A stretch of DNA of 64,000 nt, from positions 35,337,108 to 35,401,107 of the forward strand of contig OY754467.1 of assembly GCA_963575645.1 (NCBI GenBank), in the 5' to 3' direction. A program made the translations under genes and the position numbers. The notes below the pieces were generated by a model that worked only from the letters and a program-made list of their open reading frames with translations, did no database searches and was not told the DNA's origin. The stretch's first letter is position 1. Each line of letters starts with the position of its first letter. The stretch comes from Xanthostigma xanthostigma (Eukaryota > Arthropoda > Insecta > Raphidioptera > Raphidiidae). Below, piece after piece: positions 25,223 to 36,725 of the stretch.

Positions 25223-25570
25223 CTGGAATAAATAAATTTCATTTTATTTTCATTCAAATTTAATAACTCTTATAAATAAAGCATACAAAAAAATTCCAGC
25301 CAGTTGGGCGACGGGACTATTCCACCTTCAAAAATGTTGACATTTGATTATAATAAAGAAAATAAAATTTCTGATATCGTGTGAGGTGACGCGGGTAATG
25401 GCTAGTATTCAATATGATATTTGCTATTCGTTGCCATGGTTACCAACATAATATGTTCAGGTCATGTAAAAATTATTAACGAAGTGGCTAGTCGTACGAC
25501 TACCGTATGAATAATAGGTATATAATTAATCGTACGACTACTGTATGAATAATATATAATTACAAAGCTA

Positions 25571-25652
25571 TCTTGACATACTCAGTTAGGGTGTAATAAG
25601 TAGCGTACCTGGCTCTCGCCCAAGAGGCCCGGGTTCGATTCCCGGTATCGGA
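25571..25652 (+). pseudogene. tRNA-Glu(CTC)-like sequence, degenerate
   Basis: The 3' half is well kept: a T arm CCGGG-TTCGATT-CCCGG, an anticodon loop CTCTCGC that would place CTC at the anticodon, and a 3' acceptor strand TATCGGA. The 5' acceptor strand and D arm do not pair properly, so it is a pseudo-tRNA or tRNA-derived head, not a working gene. Confidence 0.6.
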
Positions 25653-25748
25653 ATGAGTTTTGTTTTTACTTTTTATTTTTTTTTTTCACTTTGAGACTAC
25701 AACTTAAAACTCACATTTTCATGAAGATTGAAAACCACCGCTTTTTTT

Positions 25749-25939
25749 GATAAAGGGGTATGCAAATTGTCTCGCAGTGAAACGGGAAGGGGCAAATGTG
25801 GAGTTTTTAAAAAAACAATTCCGGGGTGAACGATAAAGGGGTATGCGAATTGTCTCGCAGTGAAGCGGGAAGGGGCAAATGTTGAGTTTAAAAAAAAAAA
25901 ACAATTCCGCGGTGAACGATAACGGGGTATGCGAATTAG
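25749..25939 (+). repeat. Minisatellite, unit of 83-86 bp, about 2.3 copies
   Basis: Units start GATAAAGGGGTATGC at 25749, 25832 and 25918 and contain AATTGTCTCGCAGTGAA and GGGAAGGGGCAAATGT. Confidence 0.8.
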
Positions 25940-26902
25940 ATAGTTAATTGTTTGAAAAGAACTGCGTTTTCTAAAAAATGTATATTTAATTGACAGTCAA
26001 TTAAATATATATTTTTTAGAAAATCAGTCTCAAAGTGAAAAAAAAAATAAAAAATAAAAACTAAAATCAAACTAAAATCAAACGTCGTAAAAATAATTGT
26101 ATTTCTACGTCACAGTGTAATAAACACTGTTTAGTGCAATACAATATGGTGCCTAAATGTTAATTATTTTGACGTTTGTGTGTGAATTTATTTAATTTCA
26201 GGCGTATGTACAATTTTTTTTCTTGAAATAAAATTATTACAGTACCCGTACGAATAATTATATATTATTCATACAGTAGTCGTACGAATAATTATATATT
26301 ATTCATACGGTAGTCGTACGACTAGATGCAGAAAATTAATCAAAGCATGCCGAACTATTTTATTTCTGACAGATCCATAAAACAAAAGAGCGGCTGATTT
26401 TTTTTTATTTTCAAAATATTTCCGAAATTATAAAGTTTAGAAAAAAAAATTTTAACAAAACTTTCTTGAAAAAATAAATAGAATAATAAGCCGTTATGAA
26501 AAGTATACCATTATTATATAAAAAACAGTGTTATAGCATATATTATCTCTTCTGTGCATGCGCCGATTTTCCCTAAAAACAATAGTGCTCTTCACGTTTG
26601 CATACCAAACATCCTCCCAAAATTTGGTTTCAATCCGCTCGTCCGTTTGACCTGTATCGTGTTGACAGACTTACAGACGCACAAAGTTTTTTCAAAAATA
26701 TGTTTTTTTGAATTCGAGGGACCTCAAAACGGAAAGTATAGTAAAATTTTTGAAAAGTGATTTTTGACACAAACTAGTAGGTACTATTCCCCACTTGTGG
26801 GTTGGAATGGTAAAGTTAGTATCAAACAAAAAAAAAAGGAATTTTTAACTCATCTATGCTAGATAACAAATCCTGAAGACTTCCAGGTTCCAGATATTCA
26901 CA

Positions 26903-27110
26903 TCTATACTAATATTATAAAGAGAGAGTGCGCATTTTGTGAGTCTGTGTGTATGCGGATCAATCAATCTTCAGGGTGGACATAGGCTATATATATTATC
27001 CCGTTAAAATTAAAGCGCTTTACGTGGAGACCAATTTGGCAACGTAAAAAACGGTGGCAATCTACAAACCGTAATTGATAAAAGTATTAAATGACTTTTA
27101 GATTTAAATA
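26903..27110 (+). mobile_element. Helitron-like 5' fragment (family H2)
   Basis: Starts A|TCTATACTAATATTATAAAG, an opening shared by several insect Helitron families, and includes GGCAACGTAAAAAACGGTGG, also found (inverted) next to the CTAG end at 59244. The 3' end is replaced by family X. Confidence 0.6.
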
Positions 27111-27299
27111 AAAAAAAACCGGTCAAGTGTGAGTCGGACTCGCACACGAAGGGTTCCGTACACTATGTACTTTTTAAATACTTTTGTAAAAGAAACAAGA
27201 GAGGCGCTATAACAATATGTAACCAGTGGGAGTATACAAGTAGTTCAAGAATTTCAAGGCGTGAAATTTTACATAATACACCCCGGCGTTTTTATATTA

Positions 27300-27895
27300 T
27301 AAACACTTTTTTTACAAAAATTTCTTGTAGAATAAAATAATATAAAGTTTTGATAAATATACCATTATATCAAATAGCAACGTTATGGCAAATATCTCTG
27401 TTGCGCATACGCCGATTTCCCCAAAAAAAAAAATACAAAACTTTAGAATATTAAACCATTATGAAAAATATACCATTATTATATAAAAACAATGTTATAG
27501 CACATATCTCTTTGCGCATGCGCCGCCTTTCCCCCTATAACTTTTTACAAAACTTTCTTTTAAACCATTATGAAATATATACTATTATTATATAAAACAA
27601 CTTTATTGCATATATTTCTTTTGCGCATGCGCCAATTTTTCCCAAAAAATTTACAAAACTTTTGTAAACATAGATAGAATAATAAACCGTTATGAAAAGT
27701 ATGCCGTTATTATATAAAAACCAGCCTTATAGTATATATTTCTTCTACGCATGCGCCGATTTTTTTCAAAAATTTATTTTACAAAACTCCTGTAAAACAA
27801 AATAATAAGCCGTTATGAAAAGTATACTATTATCTTATAAAAACAACATTATAATATATATTTCTTTTGCGCTTGCGCCGACGTCTCTCAAAAAC
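27300..27895 (+). repeat. Tandem array, about 110-125 bp units each with a GCGCATGCGC-type palindrome
   Basis: Five diverged units follow one another. Each has CCGTTATGAAAAGTATACC and TATTATATAAAAAC-like sequence, then a palindromic core at 27403, 27514, 27623, 27747 and 27869 (GCGCATACGCC, GCGCATGCGCC twice, ACGCATGCGCC, GCGCTTGCGCC). The core matches the binding consensus of the NRF-1/Ewg transcription factor family. Use as a binding site is inference. Confidence 0.7.
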
Positions 27896-27985
27896 AATAG
27901 GCCTCTTCATATTTGCATATCAAATATCCTCCCAAAATTTGGTTTCATTCCGCTCATCCATGGTGTTGGAATGGTAAAAAATGTC

Positions 27986-28608
27986 AAAAATGACGTTTGC
28001 ATCTGTCAAAGCAATATGTTCTAATAATTAAAATTAGTTATTCAAATCGTTAACTCAGAAGGCGTTGCATTTTCACAAAATACTAATGTCAAAAGATTTG
28101 AAATGACATTCGTTTTTGAACAAATGCAATCTTTTTTTTTTAAGACAAAACATACGCAATTTTTAAATTCCCATAGTACAGTATGCAACAAACGAAGACA
28201 GACGATCCCCGTGTATGTATGGATTAGACAAAATTGAATTTATACATTTTATTTCTATATAAAGCTGTATAAAAAAGTGTTTCGACGAATTCTGTTATAC
28301 AAAATCTATGTAAAATGTTCTGCTCTTTCGTTTAAGACAGGTCTCGAAACGATCTGATTTAAATTGAGCGACTTATAAGCAAAAAACTGAATTTGCTCCT
28401 CTTTGGGGAGTTTTGGGGGTTTTTTAATTATTTGTTGTTCTAGCGGCAATAGAAATACATACTCTGTGAAAATTTCAACTCTCCACCTATTACGGTTCTT
28501 GAGATACAGCCCGCTGACAGACAGACAGACAGACAGACGGACAGACAGACAGACGGACAGCGGAGGCTTAGTAATAGGGTCCCGTTTGACCTTCGGGTAC
28601 GGAACCCT
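27986..28608 (+). repeat. Perfect tandem duplication, unit 1 (623 bp)
   Basis: I see no difference from 28609-29231 by eye. The unit runs from AAAAATGACGTTTGCATC to GGTACGGAACCCT. The junction has five A bases shared between the element's 3' end and its interior. Confidence 0.85.
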
Positions 28609-29231
28609 AAAAATGACGTTTGCATCTGTCAAAGCAATATGTTCTAATAATTAAAATTAGTTATTCAAATCGTTAACTCAGAAGGCGTTGCATTTTCACA
28701 AAATACTAATGTCAAAAGATTTGAAATGACATTCGTTTTTGAACAAATGCAATCTTTTTTTTTTAAGACAAAACATACGCAATTTTTAAATTCCCATAGT
28801 ACAGTATGCAACAAACGAAGACAGACGATCCCCGTGTATGTATGGATTAGACAAAATTGAATTTATACATTTTATTTCTATATAAAGCTGTATAAAAAAG
28901 TGTTTCGACGAATTCTGTTATACAAAATCTATGTAAAATGTTCTGCTCTTTCGTTTAAGACAGGTCTCGAAACGATCTGATTTAAATTGAGCGACTTATA
29001 AGCAAAAAACTGAATTTGCTCCTCTTTGGGGAGTTTTGGGGGTTTTTTAATTATTTGTTGTTCTAGCGGCAATAGAAATACATACTCTGTGAAAATTTCA
29101 ACTCTCCACCTATTACGGTTCTTGAGATACAGCCCGCTGACAGACAGACAGACAGACAGACGGACAGACAGACAGACGGACAGCGGAGGCTTAGTAATAG
29201 GGTCCCGTTTGACCTTCGGGTACGGAACCCT
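28609..29231 (+). repeat. Perfect tandem duplication, unit 2 (623 bp)
   Basis: Identical follow-on copy. It ends at the natural 3' end of family X (CCCTAAAAAA) and is followed by unique sequence. Confidence 0.85.
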
Positions 29232-29236
29232 AAAAA

Positions 29237-29900
29237 AGCATCCTGTCCAGATAATATAAGCAGGCATTACGTATTCGTAACTGACTAATGAACTAATATT
29301 ATGTGGTAATATAATAAATAATTAAGCATACCTAAATAAAAATTATTCGTGCTGATTTTCCTTTTTTAAACGAGAAAATCTTTTCAACATTGAATTTTTA
29401 AAATTTAAAAAAGTATTTCTAATAAATATTACTTTATGTGTATAACTTCAAAAAATATTGGAAATTCTGAATACATGCATGTGAACGCTGTTACACAATA
29501 TTATATATCTTACATAATTCATCATCAAAGCAAAATTAAACAAGTATTTCACAGTGAATGTAAACCAACTAGAAAATTTATTTCAATTTGAAGCCCACAC
29601 TTTACTTCAAATTCAAAGAATGTGGGTAAATGATACATAACAACAGCTACGGAATTGCTTTGATGTTACACTTAAATAAATCAAACCATTACATTCTAAT
29701 GTGAAAGAAGAATTTCAAAACACAGAAAGGGTGAATTATTATTTAAATTTTTTAACTCATATTGATTTTCTTTTTTAATTATATAAAAAAGAAACAAGTT
29801 GACCTTTATTATAAAAAAATTTAAAAAAACTATGTTCAATTATGAATTAATTAAAAACAAAAATACACCGTCAAAAGACAAAATATTGTAAGGCCTATGG
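29237..29900. other. Gene-free spacer
   Basis: Extremely AT-rich, with nothing recognised. Confidence 0.45.
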
Positions 29901-29965
29901 GGGAGATTGAACCAGTGGCTTTCACGTTATTAGCATGACGCTCTAAGCGGCCAGTTGGTCGACAG
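29901..29965 (-). pseudogene. tRNA-Ile(AAT)-like sequence
   Basis: On the minus strand, CTTAGAGCGTCATGCTAATA then ACGTGAAAGCC and GGTTCAATCTCC resembles the D-loop end, anticodon arm (AAT in loop) and T arm of tRNA-Ile. The 5' acceptor and D stem do not fit, so it is probably a tRNA-derived repeat or pseudogene. Confidence 0.5.
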
Positions 29966-30079
29966 TTCGTACCCCACATATACCCATTTGTGAACGTATC
30001 CGTGTCACTTTTTCGTTTCATTTATTTTACTCCCCAAATCGTCGAGATACCCCACAATAAGTTTCAATTGAAATACACG

Positions 30080-31052
30080 TGGTGTATTACAGCACAAGGG
30101 CCGAAAGTTTGATATTCTTGTACTGCGCGCCATGATGCTCTCAGCTTCGCGCAGTGCAAGATATCAAAATTATTTCGACCAGTGAGGTGTATACTATTTT
30201 GTTTTCATACCTCGATCGTAAGTACGCTTATTAAATACACTAATTAATTATTTACTTATTAATTGCTTAAAAACACAGATAAATTCCAAGCAAGCAGCTT
30301 TGAGGTTATACTTTATACATAAAACACTAATGATAGCTGTTCGCGACTATTAGTTAAAATGTAATCCTATATTACATTTTATGGAAACGGCATCTAAACA
30401 ACAGTTGATATGTTGTTTTACCATTACAACCCTCAATTAGTGGGGAATGGTACTAGTTTAGATCAAAATTCACTTTACAAAATTTTACAATATTTTTTCG
30501 TTTTGAGGTCCCCGAATTCAAAAAAATATTTTTGAAAAACTCTGTGGGTCTTTTTGTCTGTGATACGTAAATATGAAGAGCCCTATAATTGTTTTTGGGA
30601 AAAATCGGCGCATTTCAAGAAAGTTTTGTCAAAAAAAATTTTTTCTACACTTTCAGTTTCGGAAATATTTTGAAAATTAAAAAAAGTCAACTGTTCTTTT
30701 GTTTTGTAGATCTGTCAGAAATAAACTAGTTAAGCATGCTTTGATAAATTTTAAATGACGTGCAACATATTTTGTATAGGTAACCATGGCAACGAATAGC
30801 AAGTGTCATATTGAATACTAGCCATTACCCGCGTCTCATCACCCGATATCAGAAATTTTATTGTCTTTATTATACCGTATCAAATGTCATCATTTTGAAG
30901 TTGGAAAGGCCCCGTCGCCCAATTGTCTGGAATTTTTTATTTACTGTCGCCCGAACGTACGTGCTTCCCGCATCAGTGCGTGTAATCCCACCAATGCGTA
31001 AATGTTAGACTTTCTGCCTTATAATTGATACCGAAAGTATGTACTTTCGATT
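30080..31052 (+). repeat. Element family Z, split by an inserted repeat
   Basis: 30080-30427 carries the hairpin (GGGCCGAAAGTTTGATATTC) and TTCATACCTCGATCGTAAGT. 30936-31052 carries the other half (CCGAACGTACGTGC, TGTTAGACTTTCTGCC, AAAGTATGTACTTTCG). The 508 bp between them match 25292-26822. Confidence 0.7.
30428..30935 (+). repeat. Interspersed repeat inserted in family Z
   Basis: Inverse counterpart of the outer parts of 25292-26822, here without the TTAA composite. It includes GGTAACCATGGCAACGAATA and TGAATACTAGCCATTACCCG. Confidence 0.65.
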
Positions 31053-31660
31053 GAGGTACGAATAAAAAATATTTTAAAATTATTACGGGACGTTTATTAA
31101 ATTGGAAACATTTAAAAAACATGAATAATGATGCATTGTAAAAATAAACGAACATCGACAATCGATGCATATTTGTTTCCGAAAGGAAACGCATAGACGC
31201 ATGCGTGTACAATAGTAATTATTATTGTTAATACATCCGGAAAAGATGAGATGTGATCCTTTGAACGAACTCAGAGCCGGGTGCCGGCTAGGATATCCGG
31301 CAGTGAGTTGCACTCACTACTCAATCCTCTGATTGTAAACGAAACCGGAAACATTTAGATGTTATACGTGCGCATGCGCATATAAAAATATAATGAGCTT
31401 CCTTTTATCAATTGTACACGTTCGCATCTTTTATTTGGAAACCGTTTTTGAAATAAATAATAAATAATAAATCTATTTGTTTTGAAAAATCAATCAGTAT
31501 TTAAAAGGGCTAAATATCTTGCCTTCAACTGCACAAAACGAATCGGCCCAATTCCGTTCAAAGATACTAAGCAGTCGAGCGTCTGTATATATGATTTTTA
31601 GACCCTATTTGCCCACCTATTTATTCCACATATGTTAAAATTTCAAATATATAATAAATA

Positions 31661-32134
31661 CAGTGTAAACTCTATATAACGACACTCAAGGGACTGTGCA
31701 CTTTGTGGTGTTATTGAGAGTTGTCGTTAAGCGGAGAGAAAAAATAATCCATTAATATTTTTTTTACTATAATATGTATTTACTCATAATATACAAAATT
31801 TACAACTGACCAACAAACATTTATGCTATCATAAATTACAACGCTTATTATCGATAAGCAGCTGAGCTAAACATATGACAGATAAATCCCAACAAACAAA
31901 AGAACGAATTTCTTAGAATCGTTGGTACGCATGATGCCGACAACAAAGCAACAAAATAACAAAAAAGTACTGTTTATTGCTTAATGATGACGTATTTATT
32001 GTCGTTATTTAGAGTGGGTGTGTCGTTATTTAGAGTGTATCATTGTATGAGCAGTAACGTAAACCACCTAAATAATTTCGACTTTTTAAGGTGTTTGTCG
32101 TTATATACAGTGACATTTAATGGATTTTAAACTG
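31661..32134. mobile_element. Tigger-like MITE, complete
   Basis: Ends CAGTGTAAACTCTATATAAC and, inverted, CAGTTTAAAATCCATTAAAT, flanked by TA (31659-31660 and 32135-32136). It matches the larger copy around 53737-54382 but lacks that copy's transposase piece, so it is an internal-deletion derivative of 474 bp. Confidence 0.8.
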
Positions 32135-32144
32135 TATAAAAAAG

Positions 32145-32396
32145 CAGGCCTGGGAAAATGACGGCCTGCGGGCCGGACCCGGCCCGCAGCACAATAATTT
32201 TATCCGGCCCGCGAAGCATTTTATAAATTTTAGAAAAGTAGTAAAGAAATAGTAAGGGCGCCAGAACAGACGAAAAGGAGATTTTTTTTTGCTCTCCAAA
32301 TGCGGAAATAGATAATATGAGAACCTTTTTTTTGTTTTGCTCTCCAAATTTTCATCAGCTATGTGGTCCGGCGATCAAAATATTTGCCCGCCCCTG
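32145..32396. mobile_element. Non-autonomous hAT element (probable)
   Basis: Ends CAGGCCTGGGAAAATG and, inverted, CAGGGGCGGGCAAATA, with paired GGCCCGC blocks inside. The TSD is imperfect, perhaps GTATAAAA/GTATAAAT. It sits immediately after the Tigger-like MITE. Confidence 0.6.
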
Positions 32397-32404
32397 GTAT
32401 AAAT

Positions 32405-33876
32405 GGTATAAAGAGACCATAATTCCTTACGAAACATGGAAGACAAAAGAAATACTGTTTTCCGTTTTAATTTAGGTGACAAAAAACACAATCACTTTTC
32501 AGTATTTTATTGACTTAAATAAAAAGTTAATTTATATTTATACGAACAAACTCCAATAAATCTTCATAAAATAAATTCACATGGAGTGATATATAATATC
32601 TAACCCTACACTTATGCAATAGACCTATTAAAGATCCTCCATTGCATTTTCAAAAGGGTCTTCAATGCAATTCGCCACACGCAGGGCTCAGCATGCGGTC
32701 GTTGGTCAACCCTAACTGCCCTTCAAATGCGTGAGGGATGTTAAATACATACTTGCTTTGCGGCATCTATATGGTCATAAAAATAAGTTTAGAATCACTT
32801 TTAATTTAATATTACACTTTTAAAATAATTATCATATATTTTTTATGATTGAATTCCTACAGTTTAATATTGGTATCAGCGATCCTAGAAATGATTCATC
32901 ATTTAATTTTCCTATAAAATATTCCTCGTTTTGGCTTAAAGGCTCAAGAGACTCGTTTAAAATTCGCATTGGTTGCGAACGTTACGAGAGATTTACTGTC
33001 ATTTTCAGAGCTTAAATATTTTTTAAAGTGAATTTTTTTAGCTCGTAGTAATGGCAGAACTTTCTGTCTTGGCAATATGAACAAATGACTACGCGCATGC
33101 CCTATGAAGTTTCTGAGTCAGCAACACATTTACTTATATTATACAAGTTATTTTAAAGACGTCAAAGCATAGAGATGAATATATTTATTTAATGCTACGC
33201 TATCAGCATAGTATATAACCTATCGATTTCTCTCCTGAAAAGCCCAGGTTCGGGATCAAAGGTTAGCACGTTTATTTTTAAAAGAGTGGGAGAATCATTT
33301 CGCTAGGTGGGTAAATAAGTCTGGATCAGACGGAACGAGAAACGCTTCCCCCTCTCCGACTTAAACCGGCAGTTGAGAGGAAAGAGTGGGAAACTCATTT
33401 CTACTCGCGTTGTGCGCACTCTATGCCACGGTAACAAATTCCCATATTATACTTTTATTCTATACTGAGCGTAGGAATAAAATCGCAATCGAACTATTAA
33501 GGTGCAAAAATATACTTCTGCCTTTTTTTACGCCGTAAGCACTAGCGTATCCAGGAGGGCAAAACAAGCACGGGGGACGCGGCTTAAGAAATTTCTAATT
33601 TGCCCCCTCCTGGGCCAAAAGCTGGGTACGACGATGTTAACGTCATAGAAAAAGACAAAGTTTTTAAAAGAGAGATACTTTATTCAGATTGAATGCAAGT
33701 TCATCAACCAATCCTATCATCGGAGAAATCAGGGAATTACATCGAAGAAAGAGATGCAGATATATTTTCGATACGCTTTGTTGCGTTCACTCACCGCACA
33801 TTGAGTAGATAGACAATGATCCATACCTATAGTTAATTAATAGACATATGCAAATTCCTCATTACCATTTCTTAAT
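32405..33876. other. Gene-free spacer
   Basis: No supported gene. 33540-33620 has a G/C-rich inverted pair (CAGGAGGGCAAAA and TTTGCCCCCTCCTG) resembling a small hAT remnant. Confidence 0.4.
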
Positions 33877-33884
33877 CGTGAAAT

Positions 33885-34349
33885 CAGACCCGGATTTTGG
33901 AATGTTCCGTCCGTAGGCAGTTTAAAAAATTGCCCTCCCCCCTCCTGTCCTTCAGTGTAGAAATAAGTTAGGTACAATAGAATTTCAATCAATACAATGC
34001 ACATTCCTGTGAGCAAATATTTTATTTTATCATAGTTAAATAACTTTACAATTTTGTAGTATGACTTGTAATTCAATAACTACCATTATGTGAGTGACTG
34101 ATTTTTGTGAAACATTTACTGTATACTAAAAGTTTTTACGTCTTGATTTTTGGATCGCAAGTTATTAATAATATTCTCACAATCTAAAGACATGACCAAA
34201 TAGGCAGAAAAACCTCAGATCGTGTGTTTCAATATTGATACTAATGTCAAGTTCCTCTCGCGATTACAAACAAATTTTGAAAGTTCCCCCCAAAATGTGA
34301 CGCCATATAGGCAGCTGCCTACGTTGCCTGTTCGGTAAATACAGGCCTG
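33885..34349. mobile_element. Non-autonomous hAT element
   Basis: Ends CAGACCCGGATTTTGG and, inverted, CAGGCCTGTATTTACC, with perfect 8-bp TSD CGTGAAAT at 33877-33884 and 34350-34357. No transposase is encoded. Confidence 0.85.
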
Positions 34350-34357
34350 CGTGAAAT

Positions 34358-35837
34358 ATTAAAATCGTCAACAAATGCTTCACTTCTTGAGAGTCTCACG
34401 CATCGTTTTTTTGCTAATTATTTTCTGTCATTTATTTTTTGTAGTGCTCTAGATTGATGAGCCTCTTCTTTGCCACTTGAATGGTGCCATAGTGCAAGCT
34501 TACATTATGGTTGTAAATACATTTAGTAATAAAGGATATATGATACACACACTGTTCCCAGACCTCTAACTTATAAATTATTATAACCAGCATATGAGAT
34601 GGTGAACGCGTTAAATTCATTCTGTTGTCTATTTGTTGATTCAATATTTGTAATTCAACACGTGCGCTCCAAGGTGATTTATGTGGAAATTACTGTTTTT
34701 CTAACAAAAACACCAAAAGTCTCTTTCACGGAAATATATACAGAATAATAACTGAGAAATATAATATTTAATTGGAAACATGATATTACTGTAGCCAATT
34801 CGTCATTCAATCGTACATTTTTAGTCCAGTAAAATGGCCCAACACTAAGAACATAAAAAATCAAAACTGACCGACCTTTTGGACACCAAGGCCTTATTTT
34901 CGGACGGGTTATTTAGCTTGATAACGATTTTTTGTTTAGGATTCCTAGCGGTGTCGGAAGTGAGTTTACAATTGAGGTTTGCCCCCACTTGGGCGCCAAT
35001 TTTAAAAGAAGAATTTAATGTTTTTTCGCTGTATCTCCGTACTTGTGAATATCACAAAAATTTTGTGGAGAGCAATTTTCTAGATATAACAATTATCTAC
35101 AACTCTCATGAATAACTTTTTGACATAGGGTTAATAGCAAAAACGTTATTAAAAACTTTAAATTATTACCTAAATGTTGACCAAATGGGGACATCAAAGT
35201 GATTCCGCATAAGTGTTCCATTTTACACAGAACACCAAAAAGACATGTTTCTTCTAGGTACATGCAATATCCCGGAATTACGGGGCTGATAACAAAACAT
35301 CGAAACTAGTTCCGAATAATCCAATATTGAAGGGCGAAAATCCCGATATTAAATAAATAACTTATCAATAAAATAACGGTAATATTCGCATTTTTTAAAC
35401 AAAATCCATTTCTATAGGTCACTTAGCTCACGCATGGCAAAAAAAACTATTGTTGGAATTTCTATTCAAATCTATAGGTCACAGGTTCAATTCTTGAACG
35501 AGAAAGAATTATCACTGATTCTATTGTCCGTAATCATATGCGTATATTATACTAACAAAAAAAATCGCAACACCGTCTGTTAACGCAAATAATATAAATG
35601 CGGATACAAAAGAAATCTTTTCTTTCTATTCAAACAAAAATATCTTACAACTTTGACTTTCACATTTTTACGTGCGATTATTTTAGTGTTTTTCTGCGAT
35701 GATGTGACATATGAATTATTGTATTATTTCTTATTTAAAAAATAATTTTGAGACAAGCATTATTTCTTTTGTACAAAAACCAAGTATAATGACATTTTAA
35801 AAATCTTTAAAATTAGCATTCGCTTCTAATATCATAA
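34358..35837. other. Gene-free spacer
   Basis: Nothing beyond short chance ORFs. No repeat ends could be defined. Confidence 0.4.
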
Positions 35838-36168
35838 GTCCGTTGCACACGAGGCTGAATTTGCCGCTAGGTTCCTTGCTAGACTTCACTACTAGTTTTC
35901 TAGCATTGGTTTTCTTCAAATTCAAATTGCTATTATGTGCTCGCTTCACACGAGACGTTTTTACAAGCTTGATCTGCAGGTAGATTTGGTGCGCGCGCAG
36001 TGATAGAACGGTAACAAAAGTGCACGTTTATTGTCTCTGAACAGAACACACACTATGGCATAGTATTTATTTGTGGGTGTTTTTTAAATCGCCCACGTGA
36101 CAAGATACTGCTTCCTGATTTATTCTTGCTCATACCTAGCAGCGGATTTAGCAACTAAAATAGTCTCT

Positions 36169-36568
36169 TCAAATAAATAAAATTGTCGACCAATTTTTTT
36201 CAGACCTTATATTTACAAAAATTACATAAAAATATAAATCAAAGTAATAAAGAATGACGTTTCGATCCGGCTTTAGATCTTCTTCAGAAAAATATAAAAA
36301 ATATAAAAATTATTAGTATTAGTTATTTAATATTATGTAATAGAATGCACGAAATATTCAATCATCGTGCATAATATTAAATAACTAATACTAATAATTT
36401 ATATATTTTTTAGATTTTTCTGAAGAAGATCCAAACTCGGATCGAAACGTCATTCTTTATTACTTTGATTTATATTTTTATATAATTTTTGTAAATATAT
36501 GGTCTGAAAAAAATTGGTCGACAATTTTATTTATTTGAAGAGTTCTATTCAGACGTTAATCAAAGATT
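36169..36568. mobile_element. Retroelement-like inverted dimer with hammerhead-like cores
   Basis: Two arms of about 175 bp (36169-36340 and 36375-36545) are close inverted copies. The insertion is flanked by a 13-bp duplication, TAAAATAGTCTCT (36156-36168 and 36569-36581), inside MITE T1. Each arm carries CTGAAGA, a short GATC-type stem, then GAAACGTC. A long TSD points to target-primed insertion rather than a DNA transposase. Penelope-like retroelements are known to carry hammerhead ribozymes, which is why I suspect that class. There is no coding sequence. Confidence 0.65.
36420..36451 (+). ncRNA. Candidate hammerhead ribozyme core (unverified)
   Basis: CUGAAGA (36420-36426) fits the CUGANGA consensus. 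Stem II is GAUCC/GGAUC (36428-36432 with 36439-36443), followed by GAAA (36444-36447) and C-GUC (36448-36451). The inverted partner core is at 36259-36287 on the minus strand. Stems I and III are not obvious, so activity cannot be assumed. Confidence 0.35.
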
Positions 36569-36725
36569 TAAAATAGTCTCTGTTCTAATTTTAAAAACTA
36601 TCTTGTGACCAGCAGTCGAGCCCGCAGTGACGTCATTTTCAGCTTCGTATCCAGCCTACCGGCCAGCAGAAGTCCAAGCAGAGTTTGGAAACTCTGCTTG
36701 GACTTCTGCCTCGTGTGCAGCGCCC

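Larger units (their letters stand above)
25480..26335. mobile_element. Composite TTAA-flanked element with double TIRs, a minisatellite and a tRNA-like insert
   Basis: TTAA lies at 25476-25479 and 26336-26339. Inside, each end has two copies of CGTACGACTACYGTATGAAT followed by ATATATAATTA, inverted between the ends (25488-25562 and 26240-26325). Further inward come a tRNA-Glu-like sequence (25571-25652), an inverted pair of T/A-rich arms (25656-25696 and 26026-26067), a minisatellite (25749-25939) and a 50-bp palindrome centred near 26000. No protein is encoded. Confidence 0.65.
25292..26822 (-). repeat. Interspersed repeat, interrupted by a TTAA composite element
   Basis: The outer parts match 30428-30935 in inverse orientation: GGGCGACGGGACTATTCCA, GCTAGTATTCAATATGA, GTTGCCATGGTTACC and ATCAAAGCATGC. 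The matching copy lacks 25480-26335, showing that this stretch is a later insertion. No coding sequence is seen. Confidence 0.65.
27111..29236 (+). repeat. Interspersed family X, long copy with internal tandem duplication
   Basis: Begins AAACCGGTCAAGTGTGAGTC and GGGTTCCGTACAC, and ends with a GACA repeat, GGGTCCCGTTTGACC and GGTACGGAACCCTAAAAA. The same ends occur at 62711-63612. The interior holds the palindrome-bearing array at 27300-27895 and a 623-bp duplication at 27986-29231. The ORFs made of the (GACA)n tract are not genes. Confidence 0.6.
35838..36725. mobile_element. TTAA-target MITE (family T1), copy 2, interrupted
   Basis: 35838-36168 and 36582-36725 align with the 5231-5680 copy (GATAGAACGGTAACAAAAGT, CTAGCAGCGGATTTAGCAA, GTATCCAGCCTACCGGCCAG). 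Ends are CCGTTGCACACGAGGC and, inverted, GGGCGCTGCACACGAGGC. The flanking TTAA is degraded to ATAA/TTTA. The split is caused by the insertion at 36169-36568. Confidence 0.75.

Noticed and set aside
28306..29267. ORFs with SVCLSVRLSVCLSV-like repeats, present twice
   Set aside because: Translation of a GACA-rich simple-sequence tract at the end of family X, duplicated with the 623-bp unit.
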